From CmP2 sp052084925 (GTDB lineage Bacteria > Actinomycetota > Actinomycetes > Actinomycetales > Micrococcaceae), in contig JBQDEV010000003.1 in NCBI GenBank assembly GCA_052084925.1, forward strand, positions 62,001 to 126,000: a DNA stretch of 64,000 nucleotides, written 5' to 3'. Each line of letters starts with the position of its first letter. Position 1 is the first letter of the stretch. Shown in pieces: positions 24,779 through 33,199 of this stretch. Below the pieces are notes generated by a model. That model was given only the letters and a program-made list of their open reading frames with translations, ran no database searches and was not told the origin of the DNA. Both the position numbers and the translations under genes were made by a program.

Positions 24779-26167
24779 TCAGAGCATGAAGCCCCAGACG
24801 GATACCGCCGCTGCGAAGATCACTCCGGTGAGGACCAGCACCAAGACGAGGTAGCCCATGACATCGCGGAGCTTGAGACCTGAAATTGCCAGGACGGGCA
24901 ATACCCAGAACGGCTGCACCATATTGGTCCACTGATCACCGAACGCCACCGCCATCGCGGTGGCACCTTCGGAAGCCCCCAGAGCTTGAGCTGCCTCGAT
25001 CATGACAGGGCCCTGAACAGCCCACTGGCCGCCGCCGGAGGGCGCAAGCAAATTAATGAGTCCAGCCGATATGAACGAGAAAAAGGGAAGGGACTGGTCG
25101 GTAGAGAACGACCCGAACCAGTCCGCGAAGGATACGACGAGACCTGAGCCCACGAGGATCCCCATGATGCCGGCGTAGAACGGGTACTGGATGATGATGC
25201 CGGAAACGATCTTGACTCCGTCGCTGACGGCCTCGAGGAACTTCGACGGGCGTGCGAACAACATCAACCCGAGAAACAGGAAGAGGAAGTTCACGGTATT
25301 CAGGTTCACGTCGCCGTCGTTCACGAAGAAGTGTCGTGCGATAAAGATCATCGCCAGCAGGCCGATGATAATGCCGACCCAAGGAGAGGTGTTCATCGTG
25401 GACGCGAAGGTGCGAGGTGTCAGTCTTCCGTCATTCGTAGCGGTCACGCTCGGCGCTTTGAGAGTCGAGCGATCGAGTTCCTTGACCTTTGCAGGGTCTT
25501 TCGGGTGCAGCATGGCGTTGAAGAAGGGAAGAGTAAGGAAGATGACTGCCGTTGTGATGAGAACGATGGGCGAGAACACCGTCTCTGACATGGGGATGGT
25601 CCCCATTTGCTCTTCGAGGAAGTGGCCTTCAGTGGCGATGGTCAGGGGGATAGTTCCCGACAAGCCCGTGCCGTAGATGATGAAACCGGAGTAGCCTGCT
25701 GCGATGGCCAAAGGGTAATGCAAGCCCCTGACATTGAGCGCAAGCTTTTGAGCGACGATTCCGCCCATGACGAGGCCAAATCCCCAGTTGAGCCATGATG
25801 CGATCAAGGCCACGACCGTTGCAGTGATGACGGCCATCCGGGGTGAATGCACCAGGCTCGTGAGCCGATCGAGAAGACGATCGACAACCGGTGTTTTAGC
25901 AAGGATGTATCCGGTCAGCAGCACAACCGTCATCTGCATGGAGAAGGCGAGGAGATCCCAGAAGCCGTTTCCCCAATAATCGATGGCTTCCATTGGTCCG
26001 GTTCCTTGAAAGCCGACGGCCATGGCGAGCGTCAAGATCGTTAGTAGTACCGCGATGACCAACGGGTCTGGAAGGAATCGGTCCATCAACTGAGTGAAAA
26101 AGCTGGCTGTCCGTTCTAAGACCCCGGATCGTTTTTGCTGTTCTCTCGTGGTTGTCGCGGTTGTCAT
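24779..26167 (-). CDS. AtoE-type short-chain fatty acid transporter
   Basis: A 462-residue membrane protein with about twelve helices, of the AtoE/TIGR00366 family that imports short-chain fatty acids such as acetoacetate or butyrate. Typical segments are FLPDPLVIAVLLTILTLAM, SWLNWGFGLVMGGIVAQ, the LLAPSGGGQWAVQGPVMIEAA signature and AFGDQWTNMVQPFWVLPVL. Its start overlaps the upstream dehydrogenase by four bases. A second family member lies at 39750-41144. It is the transporter of the second catabolic island. Confidence 0.93.
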   Translation of the reverse strand: MTTATTTREQQKRSGVLERTASFFTQLMDRFLPDPLVIAVLLTILTLAMAVGFQGTGPMEAIDYWGNGFWDLLAFSMQMTVVLLTGYILAKTPVVDRLLDRLTSLVHSPRMAVITATVVALIASWLNWGFGLVMGGIVAQKLALNVRGLHYPLAIAAGYSGFIIYGTGLSGTIPLTIATEGHFLEEQMGTIPMSETVFSPIVLITTAVIFLTLPFFNAMLHPKDPAKVKELDRSTLKAPSVTATNDGRLTPRTFASTMNTSPWVGIIIGLLAMIFIARHFFVNDGDVNLNTVNFLFLFLGLMLFARPSKFLEAVSDGVKIVSGIIIQYPFYAGIMGILVGSGLVVSFADWFGSFSTDQSLPFFSFISAGLINLLAPSGGGQWAVQGPVMIEAAQALGASEGATAMAVAFGDQWTNMVQPFWVLPVLAISGLKLRDVMGYLVLVLVLTGVIFAAAVSVWGFML

Positions 26168-27126
26168 GAGTGTTCCTCCAAAGTGTGCTTCGCGTTGTTA
26201 CGCAGTCGTTCCAGTAATTGTTGGTCTCGCCAGGCGACTCGTTCGTCCCATTGGTCGAGGCTGAGTAGCTCACGGCGTTGGGCGACAACCTTGTCCACGA
26301 GATCTGGCGTCCAGGAAGAGTCGTCACCGCGCTCGACTCCCATGCGGTGGTAGGACGGCCCCATCCGTTCCGCGTGAGCTGCGATGCCACCACGTGTATT
26401 CAAATCTGCTGTCTCGAAGGGGCCCATGAAAGCCCATCGCCTTCCCAGACCGTCGCGGACTACAGTGTCGATGTCCTCGACCGAAGCAACGCCGTCGCGT
26501 ACCAGGGCGTAAGCCTCTCGGAGGACGGCGCCCTGCAACCGGTTGAAGAGGAAGCCTTCGATCTCACGTAGCACATGCACGGGTGACATCCCAGCGGCGC
26601 GATAGATCTCTTCGGCCTTCTCGATTACTTCTGTTCGGGTCCGCGGATTCGGTACCAACTCGATCACAGGGATGGCATAAGGCGGATTGCCCGGATGGGC
26701 GACCAATGTGCGTTCTTCGACACCCGTGAATTCCGCGGAAAGTGAGGACGGAATGAAGGACGTTGAGGAGGCGATGACGCATTCCGACGTTGTGAGTTTG
26801 CCTAGAGTCGTGAAAAGCTCGCGTTTAACCTCGGTAACTTCTGGCACACATTCTTGAACCAGCGCGGCATGGGCAACGGCGCGCTCCAAATCAGCGACGA
26901 CCTCGATGCGCTCGCCGATGATGCTCGCGGGTTCCTCAAGGAGACCGTACTCCTCAAGATCCGCCAACTTCACGGAGATTTCTTGAGGGATAACAGTCCG
27001 CCGTTGTTCGGCAGGCTCCTGAATCCGTACGCTTCGACCTGATTTGGCAAAGAGCACTGCGAATGCAACGCCGATGGATCCGCCGCCGATCACGGCGACA
27101 TTCGATGAGGAGATCGGGTCAGTCAT
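26164..27126 (-). CDS. 3-hydroxyacyl-CoA dehydrogenase family protein (gulonate/carnitine dehydrogenase-like)
   Basis: A 320-residue NAD-dependent dehydrogenase. The Rossmann motif VIGGGSIGVAFAVLFA is at about 11-26, the catalytic region has ASSTSF and HPGNPPYAIPVIELVP, and the helical C-terminal domain begins near GFLFNRLQ. The length and HPGNPP signature fit the lambda-crystallin / L-gulonate 3-dehydrogenase / L-carnitine dehydrogenase group as well as short 3-hydroxybutyryl-CoA dehydrogenases, so the substrate may be a free 3-hydroxy acid. It overlaps the genes on both sides by four and eight bases in a tightly packed operon. Confidence 0.88.
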   Translation of the reverse strand: MTDPISSSNVAVIGGGSIGVAFAVLFAKSGRSVRIQEPAEQRRTVIPQEISVKLADLEEYGLLEEPASIIGERIEVVADLERAVAHAALVQECVPEVTEVKRELFTTLGKLTTSECVIASSTSFIPSSLSAEFTGVEERTLVAHPGNPPYAIPVIELVPNPRTRTEVIEKAEEIYRAAGMSPVHVLREIEGFLFNRLQGAVLREAYALVRDGVASVEDIDTVVRDGLGRRWAFMGPFETADLNTRGGIAAHAERMGPSYHRMGVERGDDSSWTPDLVDKVVAQRRELLSLDQWDERVAWRDQQLLERLRNNAKHTLEEHS

Positions 27127-27841
27127 GATGCGCTCCCACCGTCATTCCTCCGCACACATAGAGCGTTTGGCCGGTGACGAACCCGGAACGTTCATCGAGT
27201 AAATAGGAGACCGCATGACTGACGTCTTCGGCGGTGCCCATGCGACCTACCGGGACCGAAGACAAAATGGCTTGAGTTTGCGGTGAGCCGTCAGGGTTGG
27301 CCTGAGCGAATAGATCGGTCGCGATTGGACCGGGGCCGACGGCGTTCACGGTGATTCCTGACGCACCTTCTTCGAGCGCCCACGTCCTTGTCATTCCCTG
27401 GAGGCCAGCTTTTGTTGCCGCATACGCGGTGCGCTTTTCCTTGCCCAGGGCTGCTCGCGAGGACATGGAGACGATACGGCCGAATCCGGCTGCCCTCATG
27501 TCTGGCAGGAGCTTCTGCGCGCAGAGGAAAGCACTGCGGAGGTTCAACGCGATTGCAGCATCGAATTCGCGGAGCGTCTGATGCTCGATTGTGTTCGGGA
27601 AGACAGCCCCGACATTATTGACGAGACGGGTAATCGGACCATCGATCAGTGCTCGGTCGAGTGCGCGAAGCGTTGAGTCAGGATCCGAAAGGTCGCAGTG
27701 GATGGCGTTGTCACCGGTTTGGTCTAGAATCACCGGCGAATAGCCGTCTGCCTGACATCGGCGGGCAATAGCTGCACCGATACCATTCGCGCCGCCGGTG
27801 ATCAGTACACGGGGACGGGAATCGTCGGTCGTGATTGACAC
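27119..27841 (-). CDS. SDR family oxidoreductase
   Basis: A 240-residue classical SDR. TGGANGIG is at ~15-22, NNVG at ~74-77, catalytic Ser in SMSSRAA and YAATK provide the active site. The first strand ends in a short Asp-containing loop (LDQTGDNAIHCDLSD), suggesting NAD(H). The start is a GTG at 27841 with AAAAGGAG upstream. It lies between the cyclase-family gene and the dehydrogenase gene; its reaction in the pathway is not known. Confidence 0.9.
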   Translation of the reverse strand: MSITTDDSRPRVLITGGANGIGAAIARRCQADGYSPVILDQTGDNAIHCDLSDPDSTLRALDRALIDGPITRLVNNVGAVFPNTIEHQTLREFDAAIALNLRSAFLCAQKLLPDMRAAGFGRIVSMSSRAALGKEKRTAYAATKAGLQGMTRTWALEEGASGITVNAVGPGPIATDLFAQANPDGSPQTQAILSSVPVGRMGTAEDVSHAVSYLLDERSGFVTGQTLYVCGGMTVGAHHD

Positions 27842-27881
27842 GGGAATACTCCTTTTCTGGGATGAGGTAATGCCAGACGAT

Positions 27882-28988
27882 CTAGACCGTGGCGATGGGA
27901 TTCAGTGGTGATCCAGCTGCGCCTGGAAGGTTCAAAGGCGGGGCAGTAAGCAGGCACGCAGTTCGTCCCACGGCCCGCAGGTGTTCGGCGAGGTCGGTTA
28001 AGTGCCATAACTCGCCGAGGTGCACGCCCAGTTTGAAGAGACAGTGCTCATGCAAGGGGAGGATGGCGGACGGCTTCTCCGTCGGATGTGCCGGATAAAG
28101 TTCGACCGCGTTGTTATCCGCTGCGATCGCGGCGACCTCCGAGTGTGTGATCCACTCCAACAGTCGCTCGTCTCGTCCGTCGAGTACGGCTCCGAAATGG
28201 TGGAGCACTTCGGAGTTGGGGTTGCCGTCCATTCTGATGAGTTCTGCGGCGAAGCCGGTATGAATCAGAACGATGTCACCCGGGCGAACATCGACCGAAT
28301 CTGTTTCAAGGACAGCTGAGAATTCGGGCCATCCGATCACACGATGTTCCGTGCCGTAGTGCGCAGCCAGATCGACCATAATTGCGCGACCCTGGACCGG
28401 CTTTTCGGCGAGAGCGTGTATTCCCAGTGGGCCAAAGTTGGCGGTGGATTCAAGGGCAGCGCCGGCGGGCGCAACGAGGCCGCAATCGCCGGGATCTGTA
28501 GGACTGTAGACCTCGCGGTGCGCGCGGTATCCGTTGTAGTAGACAGCCTCAGCGATACCGTCTCCGTCCGCGTCGAAGAGCGATCCGGCATGGACGAGTG
28601 CGTCCCACTGGGTCGAATACTGGGTGTGGAGCATAACGAGGTCGTCGTTGAGCACATCCGTAGCGCCTGGCGTCAACTGCCCGATTTCGCAGTTCGCGTT
28701 GGGACGACCAGCGCGCAAGTTAGGCCGATGCACCGGCGGGAGACGATTGACGTTCAGAGCGTTGCTGCCGGGAAGTGTCAGTGGCAGCCCTAGGGCAAAC
28801 GTCCTGTGCTCGACGACTTCGGCGAACCCTTCCCGTACTTTCTCCGGGGTGAGGAGGTTCATCCGCCCCAAGGTGTCATCATCGCCGAACTCACCCCAGG
28901 TGGACGGGGTGGGTCGATGTTTCCACCTGAGGTGGCGAGGCTCTCTAGGTTGGGTGTTAGAGGTCACATTGAAGTTGGGCACAAGCAC
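27882..28988 (-). CDS. Cyclase family protein (kynurenine formamidase-like fold)
   Basis: About 368 residues, matching the cyclase/kynurenine formamidase superfamily (PF04199) metal-dependent hydrolases. The metal-binding signature is present as LHTQYSTQWDALVH, followed later by DIVLIHTGF and AADNNAVE. The start is uncertain: the GTG at 28988 has AAGG 8 bp upstream, whereas a TTG at 29018 and a GTG at 28967 are alternatives. It is first in the operon (cyclase - SDR - dehydrogenase - AtoE - YciI) and divergent from a LysR gene. Such enzymes often hydrolyse cyclic amides, lactones or activated acids. Confidence 0.85.
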   Translation of the reverse strand: MLVPNFNVTSNTQPREPRHLRWKHRPTPSTWGEFGDDDTLGRMNLLTPEKVREGFAEVVEHRTFALGLPLTLPGSNALNVNRLPPVHRPNLRAGRPNANCEIGQLTPGATDVLNDDLVMLHTQYSTQWDALVHAGSLFDADGDGIAEAVYYNGYRAHREVYSPTDPGDCGLVAPAGAALESTANFGPLGIHALAEKPVQGRAIMVDLAAHYGTEHRVIGWPEFSAVLETDSVDVRPGDIVLIHTGFAAELIRMDGNPNSEVLHHFGAVLDGRDERLLEWITHSEVAAIAADNNAVELYPAHPTEKPSAILPLHEHCLFKLGVHLGELWHLTDLAEHLRAVGRTACLLTAPPLNLPGAAGSPLNPIATV

Positions 28989-29082
28989 ATCTAACGCCTT
29001 AATTGATGGTGTGTCCAAGATATAATCACGATGAACTCATGTGGTTCTGCAATAAATTGACAGGGAGATGTGGAAGGTAGCG

Positions 29083-30012
29083 ATGGACCTGCGTGAATTG
29101 ACTGCTTTCGTGACGCTCGCAGAGGAGCTGCACTTCACGCGCGCTGCCGAGCGGATGGGGTTGGGGCAGCCGCAAATCAGTCAGCTGATTCGTCGCTTCG
29201 AACGGGACTGTGGAGCGACACTGATAGAACGGACAACGCGCTCAGTGTCCTTGACTCCAGCGGGAAAGGCTGTCTTGCCGCACGCTTTGAGGGCTGTCCA
29301 GGAAATGCGGTTGGTGCAGCGAAGCGCGATCCTCGGTGGTGGCTCTGTGCTCGGAGAGGTGCGGCTAGGTTATGCGGGTGCGTCCTCTCGGCCGTGGTTG
29401 CCCTCGATTACCCGTGCAGTAAGGCATAGCGCACCAGGCGTCTCGCTTCAGTTCCGTTCCATGGTGTATGCCGCATCGGGTCCAGGGATGGTGGTATCCG
29501 GAGACTTGGAGATCGCTTTTTCGCGTCGACCCCTCAGGCATTCTGGACTCGAAGACCAAGTCTTCGAGTACGAAGAAGTAATGGTCGGCCTGCCTTCTGA
29601 CCACCGGCTGGTCGGAGAGGCAGAGATCGACCTGGAGAAACTGCGGGATGAATCGTGGGTCATGTTTCCCGGGACCCAAGGGTCAACCGTGAGAGAAATG
29701 GGGTTCCAACTCGCGGGCGAAGCTGGCTTCGCTCCGCGTGTCGTCCAGGAGGCGCCTGATTCGTACACGATCCTCGGTCTTGTGGCAGCAGGAGTTGGGG
29801 TTACATTGACCTTGTCCTCGGTAGCGCACGTCAGTACTCCAGGGTTAGTGCTCAAGCGACTTGCTGGTGCCCCGATATATATGGCAGCAACGGTTGTTTG
29901 GTCGGCGCAAGCCTCCCGAGCGACTCGTGCCGTGGTGGACGTCATTACTCAGATGCATCCGCCTCCGCCTCGTCCGTCGGGCATAGTCTTGGATGGCACT
30001 CTTCCACGCTGA
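29083..30012 (+). CDS. LysR family regulator of the second catabolic island
   Basis: A 309-residue LysR-type regulator with the helix-turn-helix MDLRELTAFVTLAEELHFTRAAERMGLGQPQISQLIRRFE and a periplasmic-binding-type effector domain (about 90-295). The ATG at 29083 gives the conventional N-terminus with AAGG nearby; a start five codons earlier is possible. It is divergent from the cyclase operon across about 95 bp (29000-29075 is AT-rich, including GATATAATCACG), the normal arrangement for LysR control of a neighbouring catabolic operon. Confidence 0.92.
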   Translation: MDLRELTAFVTLAEELHFTRAAERMGLGQPQISQLIRRFERDCGATLIERTTRSVSLTPAGKAVLPHALRAVQEMRLVQRSAILGGGSVLGEVRLGYAGASSRPWLPSITRAVRHSAPGVSLQFRSMVYAASGPGMVVSGDLEIAFSRRPLRHSGLEDQVFEYEEVMVGLPSDHRLVGEAEIDLEKLRDESWVMFPGTQGSTVREMGFQLAGEAGFAPRVVQEAPDSYTILGLVAAGVGVTLTLSSVAHVSTPGLVLKRLAGAPIYMAATVVWSAQASRATRAVVDVITQMHPPPPRPSGIVLDGTLPR

Positions 30013-30076
30013 TGCGATGTGACCGTTAGCGTCGTTGCGTTGAGCGTGACTTAAGTCGATCCCCGAAAGGACACTC

Positions 30077-30385
30077 ATGTTGTTTCTTGCCCGCATGGAC
30101 GTGCGCTTCCCCGAGTCTATGGATGCGCAAACCAAAGCCGACTTCCAGGTCCAGGAGAAAGAGTATTCAGGGTCGCTGCAGCAACGCGGCATCATGAAAG
30201 GCATCTGGCGCGTGGTGGGGGAGTATGCCAACTATTCCATCTACGACGTCGACGGTCACGACGAGCTGCACGCGATCTTCCAAGGGTTCCCCATGTTCCC
30301 CTACATGAGCGTGAAAGTGACCCCCCTCGCGCAGCACCCCAACGCGACGGTGAAGGACTTCTTCGCCGCACCCCCGACGCCGTAG
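30077..30385 (+). CDS. catC: Muconolactone delta-isomerase
   Basis: A 102-residue enzyme of the catechol branch of the beta-ketoadipate pathway that converts muconolactone to beta-ketoadipate enol-lactone. The start MLFLARMDVRFPESMDAQ, the central WRVVGEYANYSIYDVD and the ending FPMFPYMSVKVTPLAQHPN match CatC closely, and the length is normal. CGAAAGGA precedes the ATG at 30077. It stands alone here: no catechol dioxygenase is nearby, and the only cycloisomerase-like gene in the window is 8.5 kb upstream on the other strand, beyond the second lower-GC island. Confidence 0.95.
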   Translation: MLFLARMDVRFPESMDAQTKADFQVQEKEYSGSLQQRGIMKGIWRVVGEYANYSIYDVDGHDELHAIFQGFPMFPYMSVKVTPLAQHPNATVKDFFAAPPTP

Positions 30386-30558
30386 CACAGGGCCGACCGG
30401 AGGGCGGCGAATCTGCCGACGTTGATTAAAGACGACACGAAAACTGCGCGGGACTTGGGAACCGAATACTCTAGAACCACCAGGGTGTTCCTACGACGGG
30501 AGACGAACCAAGGAAAGAGCACCGGTGCCGACTTGAATTTCCGGAAGTGGTTGAGTGA

Positions 30559-33021
30559 GTGGCTCGTGAGCCTGACCTGCGCGTGGCGCGCATCTTGGCG
30601 GAGGTGTCGTCGTCCGCTCGTGCCCTGTGCCTGAATGCACCAGACGGGAGCGACTTCGACCCCATCGTCGAGGCCTGGTTGGACGCACACCCGGTTTTAG
30701 CTCCGGCCGATCCTCAAGATCCGGCTGTGGCCACCTTCCTGGCTGACACCGGTTCGAGCCTGGAAGATCCTCTCATCGAACGCCACGCCGGCGCCCTGGT
30801 GTTTCGTACTCAGCAAGTCGGTGTCACGGGGCGTGACGTGCAACGGCTGCTGGATGCGCTTCCGCAGGGGCGCATCGTGTTCATCGTGACGGTCTCCGCC
30901 ATGGCGGTGGAATCCTCCGAGGTGCTCTACTCCCGCGACGACACGGTGATCCTGTTCCCCGAGTCGATTTACTACACCACCTCCGAGCTGACCGAGCTGC
31001 TCGGAGACGCTGAGCTGGGGCGGCAGTGCTTTCACGCCACGAGCGGCTGGCCCGCAGCGGTGCGGATCTGGCGCCGCCGTGTCGAGGACCCGGAGTACTT
31101 CGCATTTCCGCTGATGCGCGCCTGCGCTCTGTCCATGGCGCGCTGGGTGCGCACCCTGCCGTTCGCGGCCCGCGAGCTGATCTTCCAGCTGGCCTATATC
31201 CCGCGCTTCAACCGCACCGTGTGTGAGGAACTGAGCGGCACCACGAACCTCACCATCGAGTCGGCTCGCGTGCTCGAGAACCTGGGACTGGCGCGTCGGG
31301 TGGGTGAGAGAACCACCGACGACGATGAGAACTCCGGCCGCTGGTGGTCGATGCCGCCGATGATGGCCGAGGCGATGCGCAGCCGGATGCGCACGGTCGA
31401 CCCGGAGCTGGGGGCGCGATACCGGCATCAGGCCCTGGTGTCCCTGGCGGCGGGCGGAGCGTGGAACGAAGCGATCGACCGATCCGTGGAGTGGAACCTG
31501 CCCGATACCGCGACGGAGCTGATCCGGGACTACTGGGCCATCGCCGCTGCCCAGGACGAGGAAACCTTCCTCGCGAGCCTGCGCCAGTACTTCCGCAACG
31601 GGCACTCGCCCCATCACCGGTCGGAGTTCCAGCATTACGGAGCGTTCCTGGCCGGAGCCTTCTCGGTGAACGACGAATCGATCCTGGACCGCTTCCGCTC
31701 TTCGTTCACGGGGGTGGAGATCGATCCGGAAGATCTGATGGTCCAGCAGGTTCCGCCGCTGCTGAGTCATCTGGTGGCCCTGCTGGTGGCGCGGACAGCG
31801 GGAAGGCTGGAACGTGCTCACGAACTGGCCCTGGAGCTCATCGATCGTCTGGCCGAGGAAACGGCACCCACCGAGGACTCCTCGCCGTTGCGTCACGCCG
31901 AAGACGCACTGATCTGGCAGCAGCTCGGTTACACCTTTCTGCTCAGCGCAGACGGCCCGCGGGCGGTGCGAGCCTATCGACGCGCCATGCACATCTGCAC
32001 GTCACAGGGGTTCGGCGAGTTGCGACAGAAATGCGTCGCGCAGCTGCGGTTGCTCCAATCGTCGTTGGAAGTGCTGTTCCCCGGGCAGACCATGGTCGGC
32101 GTGCTGACATCGCTGAGCGTCGTGGAAGCCGGCGGCTACTTCACCCGAGCTCATCACGACGCGGTGCTGCTGGCCCAAGGGTTCGAGGCGCTGTGGAATC
32201 TCGACGGCGCCGCGCTGAAGAACGTGCTCGATGATTTCGCCCCCAACGCGCAGTCGGGGGAGCTGTGGCCCTTTAGCGCCTTCCTCACCGTGGTCTACGA
32301 ATCGATCTTCGGCGATTGGGTGCGCGCCCGCCGCCTGCTGATGGACTATGCGCCGACCCGTGGCGATGACCGGGGAACCTGGGCGCACCTGCTGGACTGC
32401 GCCGAGGCGGTGCATCTGCTAATGGAAGGCTCGCACAGCAAAGTCATCGATTTGACCCGCGACGTCGACCTCGACCACGCCGCGGTGCTGCTCGCCGCGC
32501 GGACCGCGGCGCAGATGGCGCTGGGCGACTTCGAGTCCTTGCGGCGCGTGCACCTGCCTGGCCCCGCCGTACGCAACGGAGACGCCCTGCTGCCGGCCAC
32601 CACGATCGACGTGCTGCGTGCCTACGCCGACACCGTCACTGACGGCGCCGATGCAGCCGAGCTGCTGGAGGGGCGGCTGCCCCAGGACATGCCGTTGTTC
32701 GTCACCCTGTGCCTGTGGGTCATGGGAGCGCCGGAAGAGGCGATCGCCGAGATCTTCAGCCTCGACGACGAACAGCGACGTCGGCTGCGGGGCATTCGCC
32801 GCGGCACCGAGACCCCGCCGCAGGTGCGCCCCCAACTCACCGAACGGGAGCGGGAAATCATCTCCGCCCTGGTGCAGGGAATGGACCGTGCCGAAATGGC
32901 GCGGACCATGTACCTCTCCGTGAACACCATCAAAACGCAGCTCTCCTCGGCCTACCGCAAGCTCGGAGCCTCCAGTCGACAGGAAGCCGTGGACGAAGCC
33001 GCCCGCCGCGGATACGTGTGA
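30559..33021 (+). CDS. Large LuxR-type regulator (LAL/MalT-like) with degenerate ATPase site
   Basis: About 820 residues. The C-terminal ~65 residues form a clear LuxR helix-turn-helix (LTEREREIISALVQGMDRAEMARTMYLSVNTIKTQLSSAYRKLGA). The middle is helical and TPR-like. The N-terminal ~250 residues resemble the STAND ATPase of MalT-like LALs (SGWPAAVRIW matches the family's EGWxAGLxL), but where the Walker A loop (APAGSGKT) belongs the sequence reads LNAPDGSDFDP, so the phosphate-binding Lys-Thr is lost. ATP-driven switching is therefore doubtful. The GTG start at 30559 directly follows an in-frame stop; a later start is possible. Its target is unknown. Confidence 0.85.
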   Translation: MAREPDLRVARILAEVSSSARALCLNAPDGSDFDPIVEAWLDAHPVLAPADPQDPAVATFLADTGSSLEDPLIERHAGALVFRTQQVGVTGRDVQRLLDALPQGRIVFIVTVSAMAVESSEVLYSRDDTVILFPESIYYTTSELTELLGDAELGRQCFHATSGWPAAVRIWRRRVEDPEYFAFPLMRACALSMARWVRTLPFAARELIFQLAYIPRFNRTVCEELSGTTNLTIESARVLENLGLARRVGERTTDDDENSGRWWSMPPMMAEAMRSRMRTVDPELGARYRHQALVSLAAGGAWNEAIDRSVEWNLPDTATELIRDYWAIAAAQDEETFLASLRQYFRNGHSPHHRSEFQHYGAFLAGAFSVNDESILDRFRSSFTGVEIDPEDLMVQQVPPLLSHLVALLVARTAGRLERAHELALELIDRLAEETAPTEDSSPLRHAEDALIWQQLGYTFLLSADGPRAVRAYRRAMHICTSQGFGELRQKCVAQLRLLQSSLEVLFPGQTMVGVLTSLSVVEAGGYFTRAHHDAVLLAQGFEALWNLDGAALKNVLDDFAPNAQSGELWPFSAFLTVVYESIFGDWVRARRLLMDYAPTRGDDRGTWAHLLDCAEAVHLLMEGSHSKVIDLTRDVDLDHAAVLLAARTAAQMALGDFESLRRVHLPGPAVRNGDALLPATTIDVLRAYADTVTDGADAAELLEGRLPQDMPLFVTLCLWVMGAPEEAIAEIFSLDDEQRRRLRGIRRGTETPPQVRPQLTEREREIISALVQGMDRAEMARTMYLSVNTIKTQLSSAYRKLGASSRQEAVDEAARRGYV

Positions 33022-33199
33022 GTGCGCCTGTGGCCGGAACCACTTGAAGCTCTGAAGGCCGTGGGGGCGATCGGCCCCATCACTGGTAAAATCATGTGTT
33101 GAGAGACCTCGGGCGCTTCCGTCTCGAGGGCTTTCGCATGTCGAGGACCGTGCAGTCGCCGAACCGGCGTCCCGCCCGGACCAAAGGGAGAGATAGTCA

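Noticed and set aside
30697..31992. 431-codon minus-strand open frame
   Set aside because: Antisense to the LuxR-type regulator, low-complexity His/Gln/Arg composition, no start context.
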